Under the pieces are notes generated by a model. The model was not told the DNA's origin. It did not search any database and saw only the letters and a list, made by a program, of their open reading frames with translations. A program made the translations under genes and the position numbers. Below, one piece after another: positions 8,601-20,992 of a stretch of 32,457 nucleotides of DNA. Every line of letters begins with the position of its first letter. The first letter of the stretch is position 1. Origin of the DNA: CAZSNT01 sp964607765 (GTDB lineage: Bacteria; Verrucomicrobiota; Lentisphaeria; Oligosphaerales; JABHEG01); NCBI GenBank assembly GCA_964607765.1, contig CAZSNT010000119.1, positions 1 through 32,457 on the forward strand, in the 5' to 3' direction.

Positions 8601-11600
8601 CGCTACCGCTCTTGCCCAGTCCGCCCGAGCCGCTGACCACGCCGCTGAACACAGTGGACGTGTTGTCTGCCCCTGCGGTGAGCGTGCCGGCGCCGAGAGT
8701 TACGTTGCCCGCGCCGGCAAGGGATCCGATCGTGTCACTGTTGCCGTCGAGATCGAGTGTTTTGCCCGCGGTCACGGTCACGGCCGTGCCGTCGCTGAGC
8801 ACATTGCTCGCGCCGAGCTTCAGTGTGCCGTCGCTCACGGACGTTGCGCCCGTGTACGTGTTGGCGCCGGCGAGGGTGAACGTGCCGACGCCGACTTTGG
8901 TCAGTCCGCCCGAGCCGCTCATGACGCCGCTGAGAGTGGTGTCGTTGGCATCGCCCGTGGTCAGCGTGCCGGCGCCCAGCGTCACATTGCCGGCGCCCGC
9001 GAGGGACGCAATCGTATCGCTGTTGCCGTCCAGATCGAGTGTCTTGCCTGCGGCCACGGTCACAGCCGTGCTGTCGTTCAGAACGTTGCTTGCGCCCAGT
9101 TTCAGCGTGCCGTCGCTGACCGCGGTCGCGCCCGTGTACGTGTTGGCGCCGGAGAGCGTGAATGTGCCCGTGCCGGTCTTGGTCAATCCGCCTGAGCCGC
9201 TGATCACGCCGCTGAAACTCGTGCTGCCGTCATTCGCACCGGCAGTCAGCGTGCCGGCGCCGAGGGTGACGCTGCCCGCGCCTGCCAGGGATCCGATCGT
9301 GTCACTGTTGCCGTCGAGATCGAGTGTCTTGCCCGCGGCTACGGTCACAGCCGTACTGTCGCTCAGCGCGTTGCCCAGCCCCAGCTTCAGTGTGCCGTCG
9401 TTGACCGTGGTTGCACCTGTGTAGGTGTTGACGGCGGCGAGCGTGAATGTGCCGGTGCCGGTCTTGGTCAATCCGCCCGAGCCGCTGATTACGCCGCTGT
9501 GACTTGTGGATGTGTTGTCTCCGCCCGTGGTCAGCGTGCCGGCGCCGAGCGTCAGCGGTCCGGAGCCGCTCAGCGAACCGATGGTGTCGCTGTTGCCGTT
9601 CAGGTTCAATGTTGCCGTGGTGACGGTGACAGCTGTGGCGTTCGGGATGACGTCTGCAGCGCCCAATGTGAAGCTGTCGCCGCTGTCGCCTGTCACGGTG
9701 AACGTCCCCGGCGCGTACCCGCTGTCCATCGCATTCAGCGCGACGACGCTGCTGCCGCCGCCCGCGTTGATGGTCAGGGAGTTTGCGGGGTTCGCAAACA
9801 CCACATCCTCGAGTGCGTTGGTGGTGAACCGCAGCTGTGACTCCCCGTCACCGACTTGGGCGTCGTCTTCGAGGATGGCGTCGGTCACGTTGTCTGCGAG
9901 GTTGAAGATGATGTCCGCGGGAGTGCTCCCGGTCATGTCGACGGGGGTCAGGCCGCTGAAGGTCACGTCGGCACTGGCGTTGCTGTTCAGGTCGACCGTG
10001 CCCGCGCCCGGCCCGGTCAGGTTAACGGTCACGGAGGTGAAGGAGCCGTTCTCGATTACGAGCGTATCCGTGCCGGCCCCGGCGCCGCCGGTGTAGGTCA
10101 CGGCCATGGCCGAGGCGACTGTGGCGTAGTCCAGTGTGAGTGTGTCGGCCTCGTTGTCGGCGCCATTGACGGTCACGCTTGTCACACCGTCGAGGGGACG
10201 GATGCTGTCCAGCGCGCCGTTGACGTAGGTGCGGAGGTTGGACCCCACGACTCGGAGCGTCACGGTGCTCGCGCCGTCGCCCGCGGGCGCCGACACGGTG
10301 TGCACGCCATCGACCACAATGGCCACGTCGTTGCCGTCGCCGCCTGCGTAAGTGATGCGCGCGGTCTTGCCCGTGCCGCCGAAATCGGTCGACACTGTGG
10401 CGCCCTCGGTCAGGCTGTCGAATGTGCCGGTGACGGCGTCGCCCGTACCGTCGTTGTCCACAATCACAAGCTCGTCGTTGTCGGCCGGGATGTAGCCGCC
10501 GCCGACGCTCCAGTCCAGCGTGGCACCGCCCAGGTCCACCGTGCCGGTCACGGCCAGTTGGTCGTGACCCGTGCCGGGAGTTGCGCCGTTGAGCTCCATC
10601 GTCAGATCTGAGCCGCTGACGAGGGTGACAGAGCCGGTTGACAGGATGCCGGGGCTCACGCCCGGGGCGACCGTGCCGCCCGACGCTGCCGATACACTGC
10701 CGCCGACCGAGCCTGTGCCGCCAAGTGTCCCGCCGTTGTTCACGGCCACGGTGGTATTCGCAAGCGAGCCGGTCACGGACAGCGTGCCGGCGCTGACCGT
10801 GGTGGCACCGGTGTAGGAGCTCGCCCCGCTGAGCGTCAGCGTGCCCGCACCGGTCTTGGTCAGCGCGACCGTGCCCGTGCCGTTCTGCAGCGTGCCGGTG
10901 AACTCGCTCGTCTGTCCGTTGGCGCCCACGGTCAGGGTTATACTCCCCGCGACCCCGCTCGTGACCGTGCCGGCGCCGCTCAGCCCGTCGATAGTCTCAC
11001 TGTTGCCGTTCAGATCGAGTGTTCCGGTGACCGCCACGTCGGACGCATCGGCGATGGTCGTGGCCGTGCCCAGCTTCAGCGTGCCTGCGTTAACAGCGGT
11101 CGCGCCCGTGTACGTGTTCGTGCCCGTGAGCGTGAGCGTGCCGCTGCCGGCCTTGGTCAGCCCACCCGAGCCGCTCACCACGCCGCTGAACGTTGTGCTG
11201 TTGGCGTCGCCCGCTGTGAGCGTACCTGCACCAAGCGTCACGCTCCCGCTTCCCGCCAGGGATGCGATGCTCTTGCTGTTGCCGGCCAGGTCGAGCGTGG
11301 CGCCGCCGGCCACGTCTACTGCGCTGTTGCCGCTGAGCGTGCCGCTTGCGTTGAGCTGCAGCGTACCCGCGTCGATGTCCGTCGTGCCGGTGTAGGTGTT
11401 CGCGCCGCCCAGCGTCATGGTGCCGCTGCCGATCTTGAGCAGGCTGCCCGTGCCGCTCATCACGCCGCTGTAGGTGGTCGAGGTGTTGTCGCTGCCGGCC
11501 GTGAGGGTCGCTGCGCCGAGATCGACCGCGCCGCTGCCGGCCAGGGACCCGATCGCGTCCGAGTACCCGTCCAGATCGAGTGTGGCGGTGGTCAGTGTCA

Positions 11601-14600
11601 GGGCAGTGCCGTCCGGGATGATGTTCGCCGCAGTGAGCCGGAATGTGTCGCCCGCGGCGCCGGTGAACGTGGTCGCGCCCGGCGCGTACCCGGCGTCCAT
11701 GGCCGCGAGCCGGATCAGGCTGCTGCCGCCCTGCGCGTTGATGGTCAGCGACGTGGTCGGGTTGCGGAAGTAGTGGTCCTCCATGCTCGCCGTGGTGAAG
11801 ACCAGTTCGGAGTTGTTGTCCGCGGCGCCGCCGTGGTTGCGCAACACGGCGTCGGTCGGGTCCGCGGCCAGATCGAAGATGATGTCCGCGATGGGCATGC
11901 CGGTGGTGTCCACCGGCTCGAACCCGGAGTAGGTCAATTCGACCGGCCCGTCGCTGTTGAAGTTGATCGATCCCGCGCCGGGCCCGGTCAGGCTGAACGT
12001 GGTGCCCGTGGCCGAGCCGCCCGTGATGACAATGTCGTCGTTGCCGGGGCCGCCGTCGATGGTGACGCCGCCCGACGGGATCGGGTCGCCGTTGTTCAGG
12101 TCGATGGTGAACGTGTCGTCCGCACCGGAACCGGTGATGGTGATCGATCCCGCGCCGTCGGTCGGGACCTCCATCAAGACGTTGCCGTCGGCATCCCGCA
12201 CGATCAGCGTGGTGCCCGTGCCGTCGAGGGTGACAATGAAGTCGTCGCTGCTCGACGGCACATCCACGGTCAGGGAGCCGGGCGAGGTGCGGTCGAGAAT
12301 CTCGACCTTGTAGTCTTCCACTTCACCATCGACTGCGCTGCCGGTTGGTGTCAGGCCGCCGGCCGAGCTGAATCGGAACCGGGCGTATGTGTCCCCGGCC
12401 GTAGCGCCCGACGGCACGGTGAACGAGATCAGGGTCGGGTTTGCCGCCACGTCACGGCCGGCGATAATCTGTTCGGTCGCGTGGTCGAACACCCCGTTGC
12501 GGTTGAGGTCGAGCCATGCATCGAGTTTTCCGGACGCGGCAGCGGAAATCGTGACGCTCGAGATCGTGTCCGCGCTCGCCTTGACCACGTCCGCACTGAA
12601 CGCGACCCCGTCCTCATCGTCGCCGTCGCCGTCCTCATCGTCGCCGGTTGCGTTCCCGCCGGGCTGCCCGTCCGGGTCGCCGTCAAGGGCGGCACCAAGC
12701 CGGAACCCGGAAATACAGGCGTGCTTGGCGCCACTGGCCGCATCCGTCGTGCCGTACGTGTCAGGCGCGTCGCCGTAGTCGACCTCGTCGTTCTCGATCG
12801 TCCCCGTGGCTGTGTCGGAAGCATCGATGTCGCCTGCGTCCACGCCTGCGCCCTGCGGGCTGACATTGTTCATGGACACGGTAAAGGTCTCGTCGTTCTC
12901 GACCTTGGTGTCGCCGGTCACGGCGACGCTGAACGTCTCCTGCTCGCCCGCCGTGCCGCTGAACGTGAGTGTCTCGGTCTTGCCCGTGTAGTCGCTGTCG
13001 GCCGTGGTAGCAGTGCCGTCTGCGGTGGAGCAGTCGACCTTCACCCCGCCCTGGACCGCCGCGGAGAGTGTGACGGTGAACGCCATGGCACCCGCGTTCT
13101 CGCCCTGCGCCACGTCCGCTACAGTCAGCACGGCCGTGTCGTCGTTGGTCACAGTAGCAGCGCCCTCGCTGTCTGCGATGGTCACTCCTCGGCCTGAGCT
13201 CTGAGCGTTGGTCAGGTTAACTGCCAGTGTTTCATCCGCCTCGACCATCGTGTCGCCCGACACGTTCACCGTGACCGTCTCGCTCTGATCGCCTGCAGCG
13301 AACGTGACAGTGTGGCCGCTCAGAGCAGTGTAGTCCGAGCTGGCATCCGCCGTGCCGTCTGCGGTGTCCGCAGTCACCGTGGTTGTGGTGTCGACGGGTG
13401 CGGAGAGTGTGACGGTGAACACCAGCGCCGCGCCCTCCACCTCGGTCTCGTCGGTGATGCTGACCGCGGACGCGTCGTTGTTCTGAATGGTACCGTCGCC
13501 TTGGCTGTCGGCGATGGTCACGCCGCGGCCTGAGCTCTGTGCGTTGGTCAGGTTGACCACGAGCGACTCGTCCAATTCCAGCACGGCGTCGGCTGTGGTT
13601 GTGACCGTGACCGTCTCGCTGGTGTCGCCCGCCGCGAGCGTGACAGTGTGGGCGCTCACCGCGGTGTAGTCCGAGCCGGCGACAGCCGTGCCGTCTGCGG
13701 AGTTCGCAGTTACGGTGACTGCGGTGTCGACGGGGGAGGTGAGCGTGACGGTGAAGACAAGCGCGGTGCCTTCCGTCTCGGCTTCGTTGCTGATGCTGAT
13801 GGTGGCAGTGTCGTCGTTCTGGATCGTGCCGTTGCCCTGGCTGTCTGCGATGGTCGCTCCGCGACCCGCGCTCTGCACGTTGGTCAGGTTCACCACGAGC
13901 GACTCGTCAAGCTCCAGCACGGCGTCGGCTGTGGTCGTGACCGTGACCGTCTCGCTTGTGTCTCCCGGCGCGAACGTGACGGTGTGACTGCTCAGCGCGG
14001 TGTAGTCGCTGTCGGCCGTGGTCGCGGTGCCGTCTGCGGAGTCCGCAACTACCGTGACCGTGGCATCCGCGGCGGCGGAGAGTGTGACGGTGAACGACAG
14101 CGTACNNNNNNNNNNNNNNNNNNNNNNNNNNNNNNNNNNNNNNNNNNNNNNNNNNNNNNNNNNNNNNNNNNNNNNNNNNNNNNNNNNNNNNNNNNNNNNN
14201 NNNNNGTGACGGTGAACGACAGCGTGCCACCTTCAGCGACCGTAGCATCGCCGATGCTGATCGCGGCTGCGTCGTTGTTCTCTATCGTACCGTCGCCCTG
14301 GCTGTCGGCGAAGACCACACTGCGTCCGGAGCTTTGGATGTTGCTCAGGTCCACCGCGAGCGTCTCGTCGAGTTCCAGCACGGCGTCTCCACTGGTTGTG
14401 ATCGTGACTGTCTCGCTTGTGTCGCCCGGCGTGAATATGACCGCCTCGCCGATGAGGGCCGAGTAGTCCGAGCCTGCCACCGCCGTGCCGTTTGTGGAGT
14501 CCGCAGTTACGACGACTGCTGTGTCGACCGCGTTGGAGAGCGTGACCGTGAACACGAGCGCCGTGCCCTCGGCCTCGGCCTCGTCGCTGATACTGACTTC

Positions 14601-17600
14601 GGCTGTGTCGTTGTTCTGGATCGTTCCCGTGGCCGTATCGCTGTCGCCGACGAGGGCGTTGGTGGCGTCGAGATTGACGGTGAACTCCTCGGTGGGCTCG
14701 ACCACGCTGTCGCCGGTGGATGCGACATTGACCGTGTGTGCCTCGCTTGCGTTACCGGCGAAGGTGATGGTCTGGGGGGTGTTGGCGTAGTCCGAACCAC
14801 CTGTGGCTGTTGTGTCGGCGAACGAGACATTAACGTCGAAAGCGCCCTGCACGGCGTTGTCGAGGGTGATCGTGAACGCGAGTGTGCTGCCTTCGGCGAC
14901 GGTTACGTCCGCGACAGTGACCGCGGCGTCGTCGTTGTCGGTGATCGTTACCGTTGCCTGGTTGTCCGGTGACTCAGCCGGCGCCACGCTCTCGATACTG
15001 GTTTCGGTCAACGTCACTGTCGCCGTCTCGCTACTTTCCAGCACGTCGTCGTCCAGCACGTCGAGGGCCACGGTTACCGTGCTGGTGTCCTCGGCGATGG
15101 TCAGCGTGCCAGAGCTTCCGGCGTAGAGGGCAGTGAAGTCTGATCCGGCGGTCGCGGTGCTTGCCTCGTCGATTACGTAGGTGACGTTGAGGCCGCCCTG
15201 GGGGGCCACCAGCCCGTTCTCCAGCGTCACAGTGAAGGCGCCGTCGTCGGTTCCGGGCTCGGCGCCGTCCGGATCACTTGCGGTGATCGACACTGTGGTT
15301 GTCCTGACTGTCTGCACGTAGTCTTCCACTTCACCGATGCCGCCGAAGCCGCCCGGAGTGAGGTCGCCCGTGCTGCTGAGGCGGAAGCGTATGCCCGTGG
15401 CGCCGAGGGCGGCAGCAGCGGGCACGGTGAACTCGAGCTCCTGGTAGCCGTCGCTGAGCTGCACGCTCTGCAGGAAGTACTCGCCGGTATCGTAGTCGGG
15501 TGCGTCTCCGAAGTTGCCGTCTCGGTTGAAGTCAAACCAAGCGTCGAGGAAGGCGCGTTCGCCGCCGGTGTTGGCCGTGACGCCGATGGTGGCGGTGAAC
15601 TCGGGCACGAGCGGCGTAAGGAACTGGACGCCGTCCTCGTCCGCACCGTCGCCGGTGGCATTCGCTGTCGGCTGACCATCGTTCTCGCCGTCGATGGCGG
15701 CGCCGAGCCGGAAGTCCTGCAGGATGGCATGGCGTGGTCCGGACGCGGCCTGGGTTGTGCTGTACGTGTTCGCCAGGTCCCCCCAGTCAACGGCCACCGA
15801 CTCGAGGCTGCCGCCCTCGACCAGCACGCACGTGTCACTGATGGTATCAATCACATCGGCAACGGCTATTTTAATGGTGTTCGTCGCGTCCCGACTCACT
15901 TCGGCGCTGAAGGTCAGCACTTCGGTAAGACCGTCCAGTTCGGTGTCGATCGTGACGCCGCCGTCGTTCGGATCGTTGTTGCGGTAGAGGTGGGGATTAC
16001 TGGTCGTCCCGAAGCCGAACGGGTTCCCGTTGTTGATGGTGTTGATGGTGACAGGCTGGGTGCTTCCGTCCGGCTTCGGCAGCACGGCGCGGTTCACCCC
16101 GTTGACGAAGACTCCCAGCGGATCACTGTACTGCTCGTTCACGTACTCGTTGTATTCCTCTGACCCGAGGACGTACCGGAACACGATCGCATCCGACTGG
16201 GGAGTGAACTCGAACTCCAGCACTGCTGCGTCGTATGTCTGGTCTCCGGCCAGCGTGGTCAGGTCCGGGTCGCCGTCGGTCCAGAATTCGCCGGTGTAGA
16301 CGTCTTCGGAGTTGACGCCACCCACGTCAATGACACGGCCGCTGCTCAGGACCACGCCATCGGGCAAACCGGTAGCCCCATGATCCGTGGTATCGTCCTG
16401 GAATCTTCCGGCCGCAATCGCCGTTCCGGTGTAGGTCTCTGCGCCCACTGCAACGGACGCGTTAGCCTTAACCAACTCCGCGACCAGATCCGCCGCCGTC
16501 ACTGGCGTTGCGGCAGCGGCCAGGCTGTAGGTGCTGATGTGTCCATTGCGGACGAACACGGCGTGGTCCTCCACTTCACCATTCTGGGCCTGACCCGTGA
16601 AGGACAGTCCCGTGTCTGTACTGAGTCGGAATCGAGCGAACGACAGGCCGGCGGTTGTGGCGCCCGGGACGGCGAAGGTCAACTCGTTGTCGCCGGAGCT
16701 GACCGCTCTGTCGTCGAAGATCTGTTCCCCCGCATCGCTCCAGTCGCCGTCAAGGTTGAAGTCCATCCACGCGTTCAGGTACGCGCTCTGTCCTCCGCCC
16801 AGTCCTGAGACGGTGACGACGAGTTCGACCGTGGTTCCGGCTTGTACGACGTGCTCGTCTGTGCCGCCCGCGTCGTGGCCCGGAACGGGTGTCACATGCG
16901 ACTCCACGAAACGCACGCCGTTTTCGTCATCGTTCCCGTCCTCATCATCCCCCAGCGCCACGTTTTCCGGCTGTCCGTCCGCGTCCGCATCGGGTTGATC
17001 GCCTGCGTCGCCGAGCCACGGGCCGTTGGTGAGGTGCCGAGCGCCGTCATGCGCAGCGAGTGTCGGGTAGCGGGGTGTGCCTGCCGAATCGGGCGCGTCG
17101 CCGTAGTCCACCTCGTCGTTGAGGATGGTACCGTCGCCTTGGCTGTCTGCGACAGTCACGCCGCGTCCGGAGCTTTGCGGGTTGGTCAGGTTCAGCACAA
17201 GCGTCTCATCCGGCTCAACCTGTGTGTCGCTCGATACGGCCACGGTGACTGTTTCGCTGGTGTCGCCTGGCGCGAACGTCACGGTGTGGTTGCTCAGCGC
17301 CGTGTAGTCGGAGCCGGCCGTGGCCGTGCCGTTTGCGGAGTTCGCAGTCACGGTGACCGTGGTGTCGACTGCGGCGGAGAGCGTGACGGCGAACTCGAGC
17401 GCTGTGCCCTCGGGCTCGGTGTCGTCGCTGATGCTGATCGTGGCCGCGTCGTTGTTCTGTACCGTGCCGTCTCCCTGGCTGTCTGCGATGGTCACGCCGC
17501 GTCCGGAGCTCTGCACGTTGGTCAGGTTCACCACGAGCGACTCGTCAAGCTCCAGGACAGCGTCGCCGGTGGTTGTGACGGTGACTGTTTCGCTGGTGTC

Positions 17601-20600
17601 GCCTGGTGCGAACGTGACCGTGTGGCTGCTCAGTGCCGTGTAGTCGGAGCCCGCGGTCGCCGTGCCGTCTGCGGAGTTCGCAGTCACGGTGACCGTGGTG
17701 TCGACTGCGGCGGAGAGCGTGACGGTGAACTCGAGCGCCGTGCCCTCGGGCTCGGCATCGTCGTCGATGCTGATTGCGGCCGCGTCGTTGTTCTGGATGG
17801 TACCGTCGCCCTGACTGTCCGCGATGGTCACGCCGCGTCCGGAGCTTTGGGGGTTGGTCAGGTTCACTACGAGCGACTCGTCAAGCTCCAGCACGGCGTC
17901 GGCTGTGGTCGTGACGGTGACTGTCTCGCTGGTGTCTCCCGGCGCGAAGGTGACGGTGTGACCGCTCAGTGCGGTGTAGTCCGAACTCGCCGAGGCACTG
18001 CCGTCCGCGGAGTTCGCCGTGACCGTGACCGTGGTGTCGACCGCGGCGGAGAGCGTGACGGTGAACTCGAGTGCCGTGCCCTCGGCTTCGGCGGCGTCGG
18101 TGATGCTGATGGCGGCTGCGTCATTGTTCTGTATCGTGCCGTCGCCCTGGGTGTCCGCGATGGTGACGCCGCGTCCGGAGCTTTGGACGTTCGTCAGGTT
18201 CACAACCAGCGACTCGTCAGTCTCCAGCACGGCGTCGGCTGTGGTCGTGACGGTAACCGTCTCGCTGGTGTCTCCCGGCGCGAACGTGACGGTGTGACCG
18301 CTCAGTGCGGTGTAGTCCGAACTCGCCGAGGCACTGCCGTCCGCGGAGTTCGCAGTAACTGTGACCGTGGTGTCGACCGGTGCGGAGAGCGTGACAGTGA
18401 ATTGCAGGGCCGTACCCTCCGGTTCTGCGTCGTCGGTGATGCTGATCGCGGCTGGATCGTTGTCGGTGATCTGGACGTCCTGGGCCGTGGTTGCTCCGAG
18501 GATGAGGCCCGGGGATGGGTTCGAGATGGTAAGTATGGCAGTTTCTGTGGCTTCGAGCACGGCATCGTCCTGGACGGTGAAGGTGACGGAGCCCTGGGTA
18601 GCGCCGTCGGCGATGGTGATCTGCGTTCCGCTCAGGCTGTAGTCGGCTGCCGTGACATCGGTGCCGGAGACAGCGATGTCCACGGTCTGTGCGCCGGTCA
18701 CCTCGCCATCGGCAGTCGCGGTAGCCGTAACGACTGTCTGCGCGGCTTCCGAGGCGGAGCCGGTTGATACGCTGAGTTCGACGTAGCGTGCGGCAAAGCC
18801 GAGTGTGTAGCGGCCGTCATCAACCAGGGCGTCGCCGGCGCGCGTGAAGACGTTGGCGCTATAGGTGCCAGTGAAGACGTCTGCGGTGGCGAATGTGTCG
18901 GCGCTGCTGCGGAGAAGGCGCAATTGTGCGCTGTCAGCGGCATCTACAAGCCCCGCCGTACCGATATCGATGTCATCTGCGACCGCACCGTCCAACTCGA
19001 ACCGCCACGCGCGGGTGAGGCGCTTGGCAATGCCGTCGGGGCAGTCGGACGCTTGCCAGGCGTCGGCGCCACCGTTGTGCCCAAAGACGGCGAAATTGGT
19101 GCCGCTGACGCTGGCGTCCGCAACACTGAGTCGGCTCGAGTCGTGGCTGGTGGTACGCGCACTCCAGACAGCGCTGAGATCGGTCTTGCCCGCAACGGCA
19201 TGGGCGCAGGGGATGGTGGAGGCGGCCCAGGCGGCTCCCGAGACGGCACCGTCGTTGTTGTTCGCGGTCAGGTCGTCCAAGCCGGTGGTGTTGGTTTGGT
19301 TGAGCGGGTAGTAAGCGACGAGGCCGTCCTCGTCGCCGTCCAGTTCGCGGTGCATGTTGTCGCGGATCTGGTCCTGGTCGCGGGCAGTGGACCAGAAACG
19401 CAGTTCGTCGAGGCGTCCGTCGAAATACCACTCGTTGGAGTGGGCGCGACTGCCGATGCGGAGGACGCCGCTTCCCTGGTAATGGGCGGCGGGTGTGTCG
19501 TCGGCGACTTCGAGGCCGTCGCGGTAGATTCGGCGCGCGGGGGTGACGGCGTCGTAGACGCAGGCCCAGTGATGCCACTGGCTATCGGTGTAGGTCCCGG
19601 CCGTATCCAGGTCGTCGCCGTAGAAGGCGAAGGTGAGCTTGTCGTCGGACTGGAAGGCGATGTGCAGTTCCTGGTAGTTGCCGGCGGAGCCCTGGCCGAC
19701 GACGCCGTGCCAGGATCCGCTCGAGTCGCGCCGAGCCCAGAACTCGACAGTGAAACTGCTGTCGACTACATCGATGTCGCTGCCGGCCTCGGCATAGTCG
19801 TCGGTGCCGTCGAAGTCGAGGGCGTTGCCTGGCGGCGTCCAGTTGCCGGTGGTGAAGACGCGTTCTTCGCCGTAGCCGGTCTCACCCACGTTGTTGGTCG
19901 CGTAGGCTCGCACGAAGTAAGTGGTTTGCGCTGTGAGGGAGGCGAGGGAGCTGGCGAAGCTGCCTGTCCCCGTGCCGTCGGTGGTCTTGCCGTCATAGCT
20001 GCCGACAGTGGGCGTGCCGGCCGTGTTCCAGACGCAGCCGCGGGCGTCGATTGTGCGTCCCCGGGCATCGGTGACATTGCCGCCGCAGGTGGCGCTGTCT
20101 GAGCCGATGCCGGTGACGTCGGCCGTGGTGAGGACGGGGGTGGTGATGCCGGTGCCTGTGATGGCGATGTCGTAGGGGTTCTCGTCGTCGTCGTCGCTGT
20201 CGATGTCCAGGTTGAGGGAGAATGCCCCCAGCGCGTCTACGTCAAACGAGATCTCGAGCGTGCCGGTCGCGCCGGCGGCGACCTCCAGCGGCAGCGGCGT
20301 GCCCACAGCGAAGCTGCTGCAGTTGCTGAGACTCGAGGCAGTGACCCCGCCGGAAGAGACCGTGAGCTGCGCGGTCCCGGCCGTGTTGTCGATGGTATAG
20401 GTCAGGTTGACCGTCCCGACGGCCTGGTCGCCGAGATCGTCCGTGCCGCCGTCGGCGACCGGTGTGCCGGCCGGCCGCTGTACGTCGATCTCCGGGGCTG
20501 CCTTCTCGTAGGACAGCCGTACCTGAACCTGGGCGTTGTTCGTGTCTACGTCATTGCTGGCCAGCACCCGGACGATCAACTGGTCGTCAGCGAGATAGGA

Positions 20601-20975
20601 CGATGAGACTTGGTAGGTTTTGTAGCTCCACTGCTCGGTGTCCGGGTTGAAGTTGGATTGTTGGGCACCGTCGCACCACACGCTGACATACTCGGTGCCA
20701 CCGTTGAAGTCGCCTTCGGTGCCAATCCTGACCTCGATCTCTGACGTAGCGGGGTCGGGCAGGCTCGCAAAGGTAAACGACTGATCGCGCCCTGAACTGA
20801 GGCTGCGTGCCTGCGTTGACACGTATTGGTCGGCGTGCGCGGTGGCGCCGGCGAGGCAGAGCACCCAGAGCAGCACGGCCGCATGGACAGAGGCGGTCAG
20901 GAACCGGCTTGGCATGGCTTCGGGCCTTCTCGTGTTGACAGCGCGGACCAAGAGAAACGGCAGACGGGACGGCAT
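5671..20975 (-). CDS. Giant secreted multi-domain protein (LamG, Calx-beta, GEVED, beta-strand repeats, beta-helix, CARDB), interrupted by assembly gap
   Basis: Two open frames flank the 100-N gap; merging the identical 20 bp at its edges gives one frame of 5,060 residues. Domain order (merged numbering): signal peptide 1-49 (AHA|DQ); choice-of-anchor-D-like ~158-275; FN3-like ~282-375; LamG ~382-575 (LDFDGTDDYAE ... FDGRLDELRFW); five Calx-beta ~729-1288; GEVED ~1290-1472; choice-of-anchor-L-like ~1477-1725 (FRYVLGSEEYNEYVN); GEVED ~1729-1888; seven Calx-beta ~1892-2688, the fourth crossing the gap; GEVED ~2689-2850; autotransporter-type beta-strand repeats ~3078-4231; beta-helix ~4352-4921 with HNWWG; CARDB ~4951-5056, ending RYWTFW. 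ATG 20975 lies 17 nt after the pseudopilin stop with GGGGAAGGGA upstream; in-frame ATG 20915 gives a more classical signal peptide and is a real alternative. No sorting tail or autotransporter barrel is visible. An extracellular adhesive or structural role is an inference. Confidence 0.85.
6714..8158 (-). repeat. Paralogous duplicated segment, copy B (copy A 1-1430)
   Basis: This is the counterpart of 1-1430, inside the giant gene, coding the final beta-strand segment and the beta-helix start. Identity is complete over 7844-8148 and drops gradually on both sides. Confidence 0.9.
8240..9440 (-). repeat. Internal ~282-285-bp repeats (autotransporter-associated beta-strand units)
   Basis: The segment coding NTYTGATTV recurs at 9419, 9134, 8852 and 8567, giving intervals of 285, 282 and 285 bp (94-95 residues). 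Each unit reads LDLDGNSDTIGSLAGAG ... GVxSGSGGLTKxGxGTFTLxGANTYTGAT. More divergent units continue upstream to about 11,600. This matches the PATR-type repeat found in autotransporter passengers and in many PVC surface proteins. The paralogue at 1-4246 keeps only one clear unit. Confidence 0.85.
14106..14205. other. Assembly gap (100 N) within a Calx-beta repeat
   Basis: Exactly 100 N, a conventional scaffold placeholder, lies inside the giant gene. The 20 bp starting at 14084 (GTGACGGTGAACGACAGCGT) is repeated at the right edge from 14206. Overlapping the two copies removes 122 positions, keeps the reading frame and restores a complete Calx-beta domain, so the gap may contain nothing. Alternatively it hides one or more extra repeat units. 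Confidence 0.95.
17110..18470 (-). repeat. Tandem 336-bp Calx-beta repeats
   Basis: The segment coding ISI at each domain start recurs at 18438, 18102, 17766 and 17430, three exact intervals of 336 bp (112 residues). The units share ...VTLSAAVDTTVTVTANSA..., YTALSSHTVTFAPGDTSET and ESLVVNLTN.QSSGRGVTIADSQGDGTI. The same period (13792 to 13456) appears in the second cluster beyond the gap. Strong nucleotide similarity between units implies recent amplification or homogenisation and explains the assembly break at 14106. Confidence 0.9.
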
Positions 20976-20992
20976 GGTGTCAGTCCCTTCCC

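Noticed and set aside
5671..13920. Stand-alone gene starting at GTG 13920, separate from an upstream gene ending in the gap
   Set aside because: The frame stays open from 13920 to the gap edge with Calx-beta sequence throughout, and the two gap edges share 20 bp. It is one gene broken by the scaffold gap.
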